In this document: piece after piece, positions 25,795-37,777 of the stretch
How the letters are laid out: the number at the start of each line of letters is the position of its first letter
Position numbering within the stretch: position 1 is the first letter of the stretch
NCBI GenBank assembly: GCA_963773195.1
Contig: CAVZAE010000005.1
Span: 496,001 to 560,000 of the forward strand
DNA from: CAIWHR01 sp963773195
GTDB lineage: Bacteria > Pseudomonadota > Gammaproteobacteria > Burkholderiales > Casimicrobiaceae
Length of the DNA: 64,000 nt
Reading direction: 5' to 3'
Position numbers and translations under genes: made by a program
The notes under the pieces: generated by a model
What the model was told of the DNA's origin: nothing
Database searches by the model: none
Seen by the model: only the letters and a program-made list of their open reading frames with translations

Positions 25795-28242
25795 ATGACG
25801 AGCGCCGCCCTGGATTCCGCGCGCTTGCCGCTCGCGGCGATCGCGCTGCTCTCGGCGGCCGCGCTCGGCTACGAGATCCTGCTGATGCGGCTCTTCTCGA
25901 TCGTCCTGTGGCACCACTTCGCCTACATGATGATCAGCGTCGCCCTCCTGGGCTACGGCGCAGCCGGAACCTTTGTCACGCTCGCGCGGACCGCGCTCCT
26001 CGCGCGCTACGAGCGACACTTCGTCGCGGCGACGGCGGCGTTCGGATGCTTCGCGGTCGCAGCATTCCTGCTTGCGCAGCGGGTCGGGTTCGATCCGCTC
26101 GAGCTCCTGTGGGATCCGCGGCAGCCGCTCAAGCTTTGCGCGATCTATGCGCTGCTGATCGTTCCGTTCTTCTGCGCGGCGACCGCGCTCTGCCTCACGT
26201 TCGCCCGCTTCGGCGAGCGCTCGGCATGGATCTATGGCGCGGATCTCGGCGGTGCCGGCGCCGGTTGCCTCGCGATCCTCGCCGCGCTCTATGCCGTCGC
26301 GCCGGGCGAGGCGCTGTGGCTCGTCGGTGCGCTCGGTGTCGCGGCGGCGGCACTCGCGGCGGCAACGTTGCGCGTCCGGCCGCGGGGCCTCGCGGTCGCG
26401 CTCGCCGCCGTGGCGATCGGTGCGCCGATGGTGGTGCCCGATGATTGGACCCGCTTGCGTCCGTCCGAGTACAAGGCGCTCGAGCGCACGCTGCAGGTTG
26501 CCGGCACGCGTGTCCTCGCCGAGCGCTCGAGCCCGCTCGGCGTCGTGACGGTCGTCGAGAGCGCGCAGGTACCATTCCGCCATGCGCCGGGACTGAGTCT
26601 CAATGCGCCGGCCGGTCCCCCGGATCAGCTCGGCGTGTTCGTCGACGCCGAAGGCCCGAGCGCGCTCGTCCGCTGGGATGGCCGTCGCGAGCCGCTCGCT
26701 TATCTCGACTACCTGACCTCAGCGCTGCCCTATCATCTGCTTGCGCGCCCGCGCGTGCTCGTGCTGGGTGCCGGTGCCGCCGCTGACGTGCTGCAGGCGA
26801 TCGCCCTCGATGCGGGCGCGATCGACGCAGTCGAACAGGATCCGCTCGTCGTCGAGCTGGTCGAGCGCCGCTTCGCCGATTTCTCGGGACGGCCCTACAG
26901 CGCGCCGGGCGTGCACGTCCACGTTGCCGAGGCCCGCGGCTTCGTCGCGCGCAGCCGCGAGCGCTACGACTTGATCGAGGTCGCGCTGCTCGATGCCTTC
27001 GGTGCCTCGTCGGCGGGCCTCTACGCGCTCTCCGAGAGCTATCTCTACACCGTCGAGGCGCTGTCCGATTACCTCGACCACCTGGAGCCCGGCGGCCTGC
27101 TCGCGATCACGCGGTGGGTGAATCTGCCGCCCCGCGACGCGCTCAAGCTCTTCGCGACCGCGATCGCCGCGCTCGAGCGACGCGGTGTCGTCGAGCCGGG
27201 GCGGCAGCTCGCGCTGGTCAGGAGCTGGAGCACCGCGACCCTGCTTGTGAAAAACGGCGCGTTCACTCCGGGCGAGATTGAGGCATTGCGCGTTTTCTGT
27301 CGCACGCGCTCGTTCGACGGCGACTGGTTTCCGGGCATCGGCGCAGGCGAGGCCAACCGCTTCAACGTGCTCGAGCCGTCATACTTCGAGGAAGGCGCGA
27401 AGGCGATGCTCGGGCCGGAGCGCGCCGACGTTCATCGAGCGCTACAAGTTCGCGCTCGAGCCGGCGACCGACGATCGCCCATACTTCTTCCACTTCTTTC
27501 GCTGGCGATCGCTGCCCGAAGCTGCTCGCGCTCAAGGACCGCGGCGGGCTTCCGCTCCTCGATTGGGGCTACCCGGTCCTGATCGCGACGCTCGCGCAGG
27601 CCGCGATCCTGGGCACGGTGGTCGTCGTACTGCCTCTGACTGTCCGTCGTCGTCCCGGTACGGCGGCTCGGCGGTACTCACCGTCGCGGGCGCGCGTCGC
27701 GCTTTACTTCGGCGCGATCGGTTTCGCGTTCATGTTTATCGAGATCGCGTTCATCCAGAAGTTCACGCTGTTCCTCGCGCACCCGCTCTACGCCGTCGCC
27801 GTCGTGCTCTGCGCGTTCCTCGTGTTCGCCGGCCTCGGCAGCCGCGCGTCCGCCTACTTCCGTGCGGATACCCGCAGCCCTTGGTCGCAACCCGCCGTCC
27901 TGGCCGTCGTCGCGATCGGCACCGTCGCCCTCGTCTACCTCGCCGCGCTGCCGCCGCTGTTCCAATGGCTGCTGCCGTTGCCGAACGGCGCGCATATTGC
28001 GATCTCGATTGCGCTCATCGCGCCGCTTGCCTTCGCGATGGGTGTCCCGTTCCCGACGGCGCTCGCGCGCCTCGCGCGGAGGTGCGCCCACGCTCGTTCC
28101 CTGGGCGTGGGCCGTGAACGCCTGCGCGTCGGTCGTCGCCGCCGTGCTTGCGACTGTGCTTGCGATTCACCTCGGGTTCGCCGGCGTCGTCGCGCTGGCC
28201 GTCGTGCTTTACGCCGTGGCCGCCGCGGTGGCCTGGCGCTAG
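25795..28242 (+). pseudogene. Membrane-bound spermidine synthase-like protein, three frameshifts
   Basis: This is a fusion of membrane helices with a spermidine-synthase-type SAM-binding domain. The N-terminal part has about six helices (starting GYEILLMRLFSIV), then the Rossmann domain with VLVLGAGAAADVL and later DDRPYFFHFF, then a second set of helices from about 27600. The frame shifts at about 27430 (GACGTTCATC, one T too many), 27520 (CCCGAAG, one G too many) and 28080. Each shift is +1 and conserved sequence resumes at once, giving about 814 residues. It is either sequence error or a recently inactivated gene. Substrate unknown; the methyltransferase-like domain may make polyamines. 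Confidence 0.75.
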
Positions 28243-28305
28243 AGTCGAGGCCCCCGACCGCGTAATTCGAGTAGCCTTGCGTATCCCGTTCTGCGAGGAG
28301 TGAGC

Positions 28306-29328
28306 ATGACCGGATCGTCCATTCACGTCGGAATCGCCGGACTCGGCCGCCTCGGTCGCCGGCACGCGACGATGCTCGCGCGGCAGGTTCCCGGCGCGAT
28401 GCTCGTCGCCGCCTGCAGTCCCGTCGCCGACGAGCAGGCGTGGGCTCGCGACAGCCTTGGCGTTTCGCACGTGTTCGCGGACTACGACACGATGCTTGCC
28501 CATCCGGGTCTCGACGCGGTATTTCTGGTGACGCCGACGGCGCTGCACGCCGACCAGATCATCGCAGCCCTGCGCGCCGGCAAGCACGTGTTCAGCGAGA
28601 AGCCGACCGCGCTCGACATCGACGCCTGCCGACGCGTCGAGGCCGAATCCGAGCGTCATCCGCGGCTCAAGGCGATGATCGGGTTCGTGCGCCGATTCGA
28701 TCCTCACTACCGGGACGCGCACGCGAAGGTCCAGGCCGGCGCGATCGGCCGCCCCTTTTTCGTTCGCTCGCAATGCGCCGACATGAACGATCCCGGCGGA
28801 TTCTTCGTCCGCTACGCGCCGCAGTCAGGCGGGATCATGCTCGATATGAGCGTCCACGACATCGATGCCGCCCGCTGGATGCTGGGCGTCGTGCGGGCGA
28901 CGCGGGTCTACGCGACCGGCACGATCGCGCTCCACCCGGGCATCGCGGCCGCCAACGATTTCGACAACGCCGTGGCGATCGTCGAGTTCGAGGGCGGCGG
29001 TGTCGCGACGATCCAGGCGTCGCGGACCTTCGCGCACGGTCACGAATCGATGACCGAGATCGTTGGCACCGCGGGACGCCTCTCGATCGGCGCGAATCCA
29101 CGCCTGACGCGAGTCGAGATCGCCGACGCCCATGGCGTGCGCAACGAGTGCACGCCGACGTTCTACGAACGCTTCGAGGAAGCGTTCCTGCGCGAGCTCA
29201 CGGAATTCGTCGACGTGGTTCGCGCGGACCGCTCGCCTCCGCTCACGCTCGCCGACGCGACCGAAGCGACGCGGATCGGCATCGCGCTGATGGAGTCGAT
29301 GCGCTCGCGGCGGGCGGTCGACCTCTAG
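28306..29328 (+). CDS. Gfo/Idh/MocA family oxidoreductase, inositol 2-dehydrogenase-like
   Basis: This 340-residue NAD(P)-dependent dehydrogenase has an N-terminal Rossmann fold with GIAGLGRLGRRHA (about 7-19), the EKPTALD motif holding the catalytic-dyad lysine (near residue 94), and a C-terminal alpha/beta domain with MSVHDIDAARW. It is closest in look to myo-inositol 2-dehydrogenases, but no iol genes are near, so the sugar is uncertain. The ATG at 28306 has an ideal GAGGAG ribosome site; the GTG six bases upstream would overlap that site. Confidence 0.85.
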   Translation: MTGSSIHVGIAGLGRLGRRHATMLARQVPGAMLVAACSPVADEQAWARDSLGVSHVFADYDTMLAHPGLDAVFLVTPTALHADQIIAALRAGKHVFSEKPTALDIDACRRVEAESERHPRLKAMIGFVRRFDPHYRDAHAKVQAGAIGRPFFVRSQCADMNDPGGFFVRYAPQSGGIMLDMSVHDIDAARWMLGVVRATRVYATGTIALHPGIAAANDFDNAVAIVEFEGGGVATIQASRTFAHGHESMTEIVGTAGRLSIGANPRLTRVEIADAHGVRNECTPTFYERFEEAFLRELTEFVDVVRADRSPPLTLADATEATRIGIALMESMRSRRAVDL

Positions 29329-29345
29329 TCTTTCGTGCGCTCTTC

Positions 29346-29511
29346 CTTCAGCTCTTCGCCGGCGCCACCTGCCCGCGCGCCTTCGCAGCTTCCGACGATC
29401 CCCGGCCGACGCGTACGTGCGCGCATCGTGGCCCTCGGCGCCCAGCAGACGGCTTACGGCAACCCGCAGCGATTCGTCGTCGTCGACGACATATACGACA
29501 GGCCACGCCAC
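29346..29511 (-). pseudogene. Remnant of a FixJ-type response regulator receiver domain
   Basis: On the minus strand, from a GTG at 29511, the sequence reads VVYVVDDDESLRVAVSRLLG and then EGHDARTYASAG, an unmistakable start of a FixJ/NarL-type receiver domain with the acidic triad. After about 37 residues similarity stops. The remaining bases give an arginine-rich frame, or a short alternative frame ending at a TGA near 29346. The phospho-acceptor aspartate and DNA-binding domain are absent. It is a truncated relic in the gap between the oxidoreductase and SYLF genes. Confidence 0.6.
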
Positions 29512-29584
29512 GCTTATGAACGCCGCATAGTCATGCCGTCTCTTCAGTCGATCCTCACCGGAGTTGCAAGCGGAGCGTGTCGGT

Positions 29585-30283
29585 CTATCGTGCTGCCTTC
29601 GCGACGTCAGCCAGCAAAGCGGTCGCTTTGGGACTTGTCACGGTCTTGCGAATCAGAATGTCGGGCGGCAGCAGGTTGCTTCTGCCGTAGAACGCGTCGT
29701 TCCACGCGGTGTTGGCATACACGACTGTCCCATCAAGGTTGAGACCGCCGTACACACCCTTTGCGCGAGCGAACGAAATCAGATCGGCCGTGACCGTGGA
29801 CTTGGCGCCTGCCCCCACCGGACCCGCTGCAATGCTTGCGTCGCCGCCAATCTTGAAGGACGTCGACAGAAGCGAATTCAGGCCCTGGTCCGTCATCACC
29901 ACGATGATGACTTCGGAAACCTCCACCCCTGCCTGGAAACCCACGCTGGCGGTCGCCAGATCGTAAAACGCCGGTCCCACCCACGCGCGTCCGTCGCGCG
30001 CAACCAGTACGGCTCTCCCGCCGGAGCCCCCAAAGATGAAGCCCGCCTTGACGACCTGCGGCGCGATAAGGATCGCTCTTGCGCGACTCAGGTTGTCCTG
30101 GATCCATGTCTGGTCCGGATCCCGGATGAAATTGCTGAGCGTGGTTCGCGCATCCGCTACCAGCCTGTCCGGCTCGGACGGCGAAACGGTCGAATCCGTC
30201 GCGCACCCGGCGAACGCTGCCACAATCAGTGCGCCCAGCGCGGCACGCCGCGAGAGACTCGTTGTAACGCTGGATGCTGTCAT
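29585..30283 (-). CDS. SYLF domain lipid-binding lipoprotein
   Basis: This 232-residue protein has a lipoprotein signal (SRRAALGALIVAAFAGC) and then a SYLF/Ysc84 domain (about 55-232) with the conserved GFIFGGSGGRAVLVAR and the repeating small-residue strands AGVEVSEVIIVVMTDQGL. SYLF domains bind phosphoinositides in eukaryotes; bacterial members are envelope proteins of unknown role. The ATG at 30283 is preferred over a Met five codons upstream because it leads straight into the signal. The gene appears monocistronic. Confidence 0.88.
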   Translation of the reverse strand: MTASSVTTSLSRRAALGALIVAAFAGCATDSTVSPSEPDRLVADARTTLSNFIRDPDQTWIQDNLSRARAILIAPQVVKAGFIFGGSGGRAVLVARDGRAWVGPAFYDLATASVGFQAGVEVSEVIIVVMTDQGLNSLLSTSFKIGGDASIAAGPVGAGAKSTVTADLISFARAKGVYGGLNLDGTVVYANTAWNDAFYGRSNLLPPDILIRKTVTSPKATALLADVAKAAR

Positions 30284-30523
30284 CGCGGCTCCGTTCAAAG
30301 TACTGCGTCGGTCGGCATTCAGGCATCTACGATCACTGATCGCGGACTTCCACGAGATCGGAACCGGCCGGGGCCCGGCCGGAGGCTGACCTCGAATGGA
30401 TCAGTCGGAGACGCGGCCTCCGCGCGAGTTTAAACGATGCGCCGGGTTGTCGGCCGCGCGGCGACTCGCGACTGCTCGCTCCCCCTTGCCTTCGGCCGGG
30501 GCCCCGGCTCGCCGCTCGCGCCG

Positions 30524-31474
30524 CTACTTCACGAGGCCCAGCGTCTTCGCCGACTGGAGGTATTGCGGCTCGCGCTCCTTCATGAAGGCCGGGATCATCT
30601 CGAGCGCGATGTCGGTCACCTCGAAGCCGTCGTCGGTCATTTTTCGACGCAGCTCGGGATCCTTGTTGATCGCGTCCATCATGTCCGACACCTGCTTGCG
30701 CACCGCAGGCGGCGTCGACTTCGGTACGGCGATGCCGCGGTACGCGCCGTCGACCCAGTTCATTCCCAGCTCCTTGAACGTCGGCACGTCCGGAAACTGC
30801 GGCAACCGCTTCTCGGTCGCGACGGCGAGCATTCGCATCTTGCCCTTCTGCTGGATCGCGAGCGTCGAGTACGACATCGCCGCAGCCACGTGGCCGCCCA
30901 GCACCGACGACACGAGGTCGCCCGTCCCCTTGAACGGAACGTAAGTCGTGCGAATGTTCTGCTCGCGATCCAGCCGCACTTGCGCGACGTGGTTGGCCGT
31001 ATTGGTGCCCGACCCGGCGATCGTCACCGCCTCGGGCTTCTCGCGCGCCGCACGGACGAGATCGCCGAAAGTCTTGAACGGGCTGTCGGCGGTCACGATG
31101 ATCGCGTCGGGCGTGTAGTGGAAGAAGTAGACCGGGGTGATGTCTTCGGTCTTGAACTGGGTGCCCGCCTCGAGGGGCTGCAACACGATGTGCGGCAGAT
31201 TGACACCGACGATCGTGTGCCCGTCGGCCGGCATCGAGTTCAGCTGCGACCACGCGAGCGCGCCGCCGGCGCCAGGCTTGTTCACGACGATCATCTCCTG
31301 CTTGTACTTGGCGGAGAACACCTGCGCCTGCAGCCGCGCGGCGATATCCGATTCGCCCCCCGGTGAGAAGGGGATGACATATTGAACGGGCTTGTCGGGA
31401 TAGGCGAGCGAGGCCGGGATCGCCGAGAGCGCGAGAACGGCGACGAGAAGGCGCGAGGCGGCGAGCGGGCGCAT
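30524..31474 (-). CDS. Bug/TctC family solute-binding protein of a tripartite tricarboxylate transporter
   Basis: This 316-residue periplasmic receptor has a signal peptide (RLLVAVLALSAIPASLA), the diagnostic YPDKPVQYVIPFSPGGESD near the N-terminus, and the domain-two motif VPTFKELGMNWVDGAYRG. Such receptors capture carboxylates and hand them to a TctAB permease. No permease gene is adjacent, the usual situation in Burkholderiales, which hold dozens of orphan Bug receptors. Ligand unknown. The gene is divergent from the double-ACT protein gene. Confidence 0.92.
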   Translation of the reverse strand: MRPLAASRLLVAVLALSAIPASLAYPDKPVQYVIPFSPGGESDIAARLQAQVFSAKYKQEMIVVNKPGAGGALAWSQLNSMPADGHTIVGVNLPHIVLQPLEAGTQFKTEDITPVYFFHYTPDAIIVTADSPFKTFGDLVRAAREKPEAVTIAGSGTNTANHVAQVRLDREQNIRTTYVPFKGTGDLVSSVLGGHVAAAMSYSTLAIQQKGKMRMLAVATEKRLPQFPDVPTFKELGMNWVDGAYRGIAVPKSTPPAVRKQVSDMMDAINKDPELRRKMTDDGFEVTDIALEMIPAFMKEREPQYLQSAKTLGLVK

Positions 31475-31570
31475 GCGGACTCCGAAAGTGGGCGTCGAGG
31501 GATTCTAAACTTTGTCATCCCGTCGCAAAATACGCGGCGGGAGAGCTCCCACGTATCCAAGGAGGAAGCG

Positions 31571-31984
31571 ATGGCCAACACGCTCCGCAAGGTCGACTAC
31601 TACTACGTGATGCTGCCGAACCGCGCCGGACAGGGCGCGAAGGTCATGGCCGCGCTCGCGGCCGAAGGCGTCAATCTGCTCGCGTTCTCGGGATTTCCGA
31701 GCAGCGGCAAGGCCCAGCTCGATCTCGTTCCCGAGGACGGCGCGAAGCTGCGCAAGGCCGCGCGGAAGCTCGGGCTCAAGCTGTCGGTTCGCAAGAGCGG
31801 CTTTCTCTGCCACGGCGACGACCGCGTCGGGGCGATGACGACGATCCTGAACAAGCTCGCCGCCGCCAAGGTCAACGTGACCGCCGTCGACGCGGTCACC
31901 GGAGGCAAGGGCCGCTTCGGCGCGATCTTCTGGGTGAAGCCGAACGCAGTCGCGAAAGCCGCGAGAGCGCTGGGCGCGCGCTAG
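31571..31984 (+). CDS. Double ACT-like domain protein
   Basis: This 137-residue protein reads as two successive ACT-like modules. The first is about 6-65 (VMLPNRAGQGAKVMAALAAEG), the second about 70-135 (FLCHGDDRVGAMTTILNKLA). ACT domains bind small ligands, often amino acids, as regulatory switches. No catalytic domain is attached, so it may act as a sensor or in trans. A strong AAGGAGGAA ribosome site lies just before the ATG at 31571. The gene ends three bases from the stop of the convergent HEPN-like gene. Confidence 0.75.
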   Translation: MANTLRKVDYYYVMLPNRAGQGAKVMAALAAEGVNLLAFSGFPSSGKAQLDLVPEDGAKLRKAARKLGLKLSVRKSGFLCHGDDRVGAMTTILNKLAAAKVNVTAVDAVTGGKGRFGAIFWVKPNAVAKAARALGAR

Positions 31985-31987
31985 ACG

Positions 31988-32608
31988 CTACGCGTAAAGG
32001 CGCCCGGCGGTGGGCGGCGATCCGTGCCGCCACTGCGGAGCATCCATATCGGGATCATTGCCCGCCGGCGCGATCTCGAAGGTCGCCGTCAGGTCCGCGC
32101 GCAAGCGCTGCACGAAGGTTTCGACGGTCGGCGTCGAGTCGCCCCCGAGGTGCACGACGAAATGCGTGGCGACGTCCGGGGCGATGGCGTCCAGGACGAA
32201 GATGCCCGCCGCGACCAGCGGGTCGACGTCTGGAAAAGCGCCATCGGGCGCCGTCAGAAACACGAATTGCCCATCCTGATGGCAGGGCGCGATTTCCGCC
32301 ACGGCCGCGCGCCATGGCTCGGGAATCGGGGGCATGCCCAAAGCTTCGCTGCGGGTGAGCGCTTTGGAGAGCGAATGCCCGACTTCGGTGCGCAGTGCGT
32401 CCGCCGCGGCGCCGCGCGCCCGCAGGAACGCTTTCAGCGCGAACTCCACGCCCTGCGCCGCGGCGTGGTAGGAGACCTGCGCTTCGGCGCAGGGAATCCG
32501 ATGCTGGCGGCAGAGCGTGCGCGCCGCGCGGAGGTAGTCATGCCCATAGCGCCAGAATGCGAGCGGTGACGTTCGTCGGGCTTCCTGTTCGTTCAAGGAA
32601 TTCATCAT
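31988..32608 (-). CDS. HEPN-like domain protein
   Basis: The N-terminal 100 residues of this 206-residue protein resemble a HEPN domain: AFWRYGHDYLRAARTLCRQH, then VSYHAAAQGVEFALKAFLRA, then RTEVGHSL. The last contains an R-x4-H motif, the ribonuclease signature of active HEPN toxins. The C-terminal half is not recognised. No MNT nucleotidyltransferase antitoxin gene is adjacent, so it may not be a toxin system. The second ATG (residue 2) is an equally good start. Confidence 0.65.
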   Translation of the reverse strand: MMNSLNEQEARRTSPLAFWRYGHDYLRAARTLCRQHRIPCAEAQVSYHAAAQGVEFALKAFLRARGAAADALRTEVGHSLSKALTRSEALGMPPIPEPWRAAVAEIAPCHQDGQFVFLTAPDGAFPDVDPLVAAGIFVLDAIAPDVATHFVVHLGGDSTPTVETFVQRLRADLTATFEIAPAGNDPDMDAPQWRHGSPPTAGRLYA

Positions 32609-32715
32609 GCCGTCCCCTTATCGATACGCGGCGCGCTTCCCTGTGGCCGGCCGGAACTGGTTGGTTCGCGGGTTGCGGTCGAAGTTCCCGCCGTTGTCGT
32701 CGCGTGCAGGAACTG

Positions 32716-35352
<2,637 letters not shown>

Positions 35353-35403
35353 GGCAACTCTCGTGCGGACCGGTCAGGTCCGGTGCGCAGCACGCCGGGG
35401 ACG

Positions 35404-36441
35404 CTAGGCTGCGGCCGCAAGCGCTTCCGCCGGCACGCGGCGCGGCGGAACGCCGGCCACGGCCGCGGCGATCGCGCGGATGTGCGCGGGCGTCGTGCCG
35501 CAGCAGCCGCCGACGAGATTGACGAAGCCGCTCCGCGCGAAGTCGCTGAGCAGGCGCGCGGTCTGCGCCGGCGTCTCGTCGTAGCCCGTTTCGGCCATGG
35601 GATTCGGCAGCCCGGCGTTCGGATAGCACGAGACGAACGTGTCGGCGACGCGCGACATCTCCTCGATGTACGGCCGCATCAGCGCGCCGCCCAGCGCGCA
35701 GTTCAAGCCGACAGCGAGCGGCCGCACGTGACGAACGGAATTCCAGAACGCCTCCGTCGTCTGGCCGGACAGCGTGCGTCCGGAAGCGTCGGTGATGGTG
35801 CCGGACACGATGATCGGAAAGCGGCGCCCGAGACGCTCGAACAACGATTCGAGCGCGAAGAGCGCGGCCTTGCCATTCAGTGTGTCGAAGATCGTCTCGA
35901 CCAGGAAGAGATCGGCGCCGCCTTCCGCCAGGCCCTCCGCCGCCTCGCCGTACGCGTTTGCGAGCTCGTCGAAGCGAACGTTGCGCGCGCCCGGATCGTT
36001 CACGTCGGGCGAGATCGACGCCGTGCGGTTCGTGGGTCCGAGCGCACCTGCGACGAAGCGCGGCTGGTCAGGCGTACGTCGCGTCCAGGCGTCGGCGCAT
36101 TCGCGCGCAATTCGCGCTGCCGCGAGGTTGATGTCCCGCGCGCGCGCGCCAAGGCGATAGTCGGCCTGCGCGATCGCCGTCGCATTGAAAGTGTTCGTCT
36201 CGATCATGTCTGCGCCGGCGGCGAGATACTCGCCGTGGATCGCGCGGATCAGGTCCGGTTGCGTGAGGACGAGGACGTCGTTGTCGCCCTTGAGCTCGCA
36301 GCAGTGGCCGGCCAGGCTTTCGCCCCGGTAGCCGGCCTCGTCGAGGCGATGGGCCTGGATCATCGTGCCCATCGCGCCGTCCATGACGAGGATGCGCTGC
36401 TCGAGCAGCGATGCGAGCGCTTCGGTGCGGTCGGGTTGCAT
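35404..36441 (-). CDS. metH: Methionine synthase MetH, N-terminal homocysteine-binding polypeptide
   Basis: This 345-residue homocysteine S-methyltransferase domain has the opening MDGAMGTMIQ and the zinc-binding cysteines in VGLNCALGG and VGGCCGTTPAH. It supplies zinc-activated homocysteine to the cobalamin chain encoded just downstream. The ATG at 36441 (MQPDRTEAL) is preferred to an upstream TTG. The upstream gap to the divergent rhodanese gene is about 100 bases; I looked for a cobalamin or SAH riboswitch and saw none. Confidence 0.95.
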   Translation of the reverse strand: MQPDRTEALASLLEQRILVMDGAMGTMIQAHRLDEAGYRGESLAGHCCELKGDNDVLVLTQPDLIRAIHGEYLAAGADMIETNTFNATAIAQADYRLGARARDINLAAARIARECADAWTRRTPDQPRFVAGALGPTNRTASISPDVNDPGARNVRFDELANAYGEAAEGLAEGGADLFLVETIFDTLNGKAALFALESLFERLGRRFPIIVSGTITDASGRTLSGQTTEAFWNSVRHVRPLAVGLNCALGGALMRPYIEEMSRVADTFVSCYPNAGLPNPMAETGYDETPAQTARLLSDFARSGFVNLVGGCCGTTPAHIRAIAAAVAGVPPRRVPAEALAAAA

Positions 36442-36543
36442 GGCCAAATTCTAGCATCGCCAAGCCGGCGCCCATGCCCATCGCACAGTTATATGGCACT
36501 AACCGGCCGCCATAACGCGCCCCTGTCCGCGCATGCTACATTG

Positions 36544-36936
36544 ATGCGCATGAAGCACATGACGCCCCGCGAGACGGTCCGCTTCCTCGAGGAGAATCCC
36601 GAAGCGGTCTTCATCGACTGCAGGAGCGAGATGGAGTACTACTTCGTCGGGCATCCGGTCGGCGCGCACCACGTCGCGTGGAACGACGGCCCCGACTGGG
36701 ACATCAATCCGCACTTCGTCGGCCAGGTGAAGAAGGTCGCGAGCATGAACCGCCCGGTGGTGCTGATCTGCCGCAGCGGTCACCGCTCCATCGATGCGGG
36801 CATGGCACTCGAGAAGGCGGGCTTCGCCGCCGTCTTCAACGTGCTCGAGGGCTTCGAGGGGCCGCTCGACGAGGACCACCATCGCGGGACCATGTCCGGC
36901 TGGCGCAAGGAAGGCCTGCCGTGGGAGCAGCTGTAG
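36544..36936 (+). CDS. Rhodanese-like domain protein
   Basis: This 130-residue single-domain sulfurtransferase has the active loop CRSGHRS with C76, and begins with a TPRETVRFLEENPEAVFIDCR strand typical of the fold. Rhodaneses move sulfane sulfur from thiosulfate or persulfides to cyanide or other acceptors. Three Met codons (36544, 36550, 36559) could start it and none has a strong ribosome site. It is divergent from metH, which may reflect shared sulfur metabolism but is not proof. Confidence 0.87.
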   Translation: MRMKHMTPRETVRFLEENPEAVFIDCRSEMEYYFVGHPVGAHHVAWNDGPDWDINPHFVGQVKKVASMNRPVVLICRSGHRSIDAGMALEKAGFAAVFNVLEGFEGPLDEDHHRGTMSGWRKEGLPWEQL

Positions 36937-37021
36937 CCTGCCAGTTCCACGGCGGCGAACGCGCGCGTGATTCCGGCGAACCGGGCACAATCCCGGCGTC
37001 GCCACCCCGCCGCGAAGTCCG

Positions 37022-37777
37022 ATGGCCTCGTTCGGCCGCCTCTGTACGCTTTTCTACGACGCTGACACGCCGCGCGCCGCCGACGCCGAGGTCGACTGGT
37101 ATGCCGAGCGTCTGCCGCGCGATGCCGGTCCGGTGCTCGAAGCCATGGCCGGATCGGGTCGGCTGCTCCTGCCGCTGCTGGAGCGCCGGATCAACGTTCA
37201 TGGCGTCGACGCGTCACCTGCGCGCGTCGCGAGTTGCGAGGCTCGCCTCGCCACCGCAGGGCTTGCGACGTCGATTTTCCGGCAGGACGTCGTCACGCTG
37301 AATCTGCCGTTCCGCTATGCGGCCGCGATCGTCGCCGCCGGATCGTTCCAGCTTCTCACCGACCCCGTCGCAGCGCAGAAGGCGCTCGCGCGCATCCGCG
37401 CGCATCTGGTCGCGCCGTCGCTCCTGCTCATGGATCTCTATGTTCCGGCCGAAGCCGAACACCCGCCGGGCGCGCCGATGGTGCAAGTGCAGACGGTGAC
37501 GCTGTCCGACGGCACGAAGATCGCCCGGCGTGCCGAAGTGTTCGTCGATGCCGAAGGCAAGCGCATCGACATTCACAGCCGCTACGAGCAGCGCGAGCGC
37601 GCGTCGATCATCGCGCGCGAGGACGAGACGTTCGCACTGACATGGTACGCGGAGGACGAGATCATCGCGCTCGTTCGCGACGCCGGCTATCGTGACGTCA
37701 GCGTCGGTCCGCCGGCATCGCCGGACGAAGAAACGCCCCGGGCAGACCGACGGTTTTCGGTGATCGCGAAAGCCTAG
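37022..37777 (+). CDS. Class I SAM-dependent methyltransferase
   Basis: This 251-residue protein has a Rossmann methyltransferase core: a motif I variant VLEAMAGSGRLLLPLLE (about residues 38-54), a second-strand acidic residue in VHGVDASPARV, and a hydrophobic strand AAAIVAAGSFQLL. The target molecule is unknown. Its stop codon region overlaps the stop of the convergent GNAT gene, sharing the palindrome CTAG at 37774-37777. Confidence 0.8.
   Translation: MASFGRLCTLFYDADTPRAADAEVDWYAERLPRDAGPVLEAMAGSGRLLLPLLERRINVHGVDASPARVASCEARLATAGLATSIFRQDVVTLNLPFRYAAAIVAAGSFQLLTDPVAAQKALARIRAHLVAPSLLLMDLYVPAEAEHPPGAPMVQVQTVTLSDGTKIARRAEVFVDAEGKRIDIHSRYEQRERASIIAREDETFALTWYAEDEIIALVRDAGYRDVSVGPPASPDEETPRADRRFSVIAKA

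Noticed and set aside
30364..30382. GC palindrome CCGGCC-N7-GGCCGG as a terminator
   Set aside because: There is no T run on either side and it lies upstream of the SYLF gene rather than after a stop codon it could serve.
36442..36543. Possible cobalamin or SAH riboswitch in the metH leader
   Set aside because: The roughly 100-base gap is too short for a cobalamin aptamer plus divergent promoter, and I could not find the conserved SAH core.
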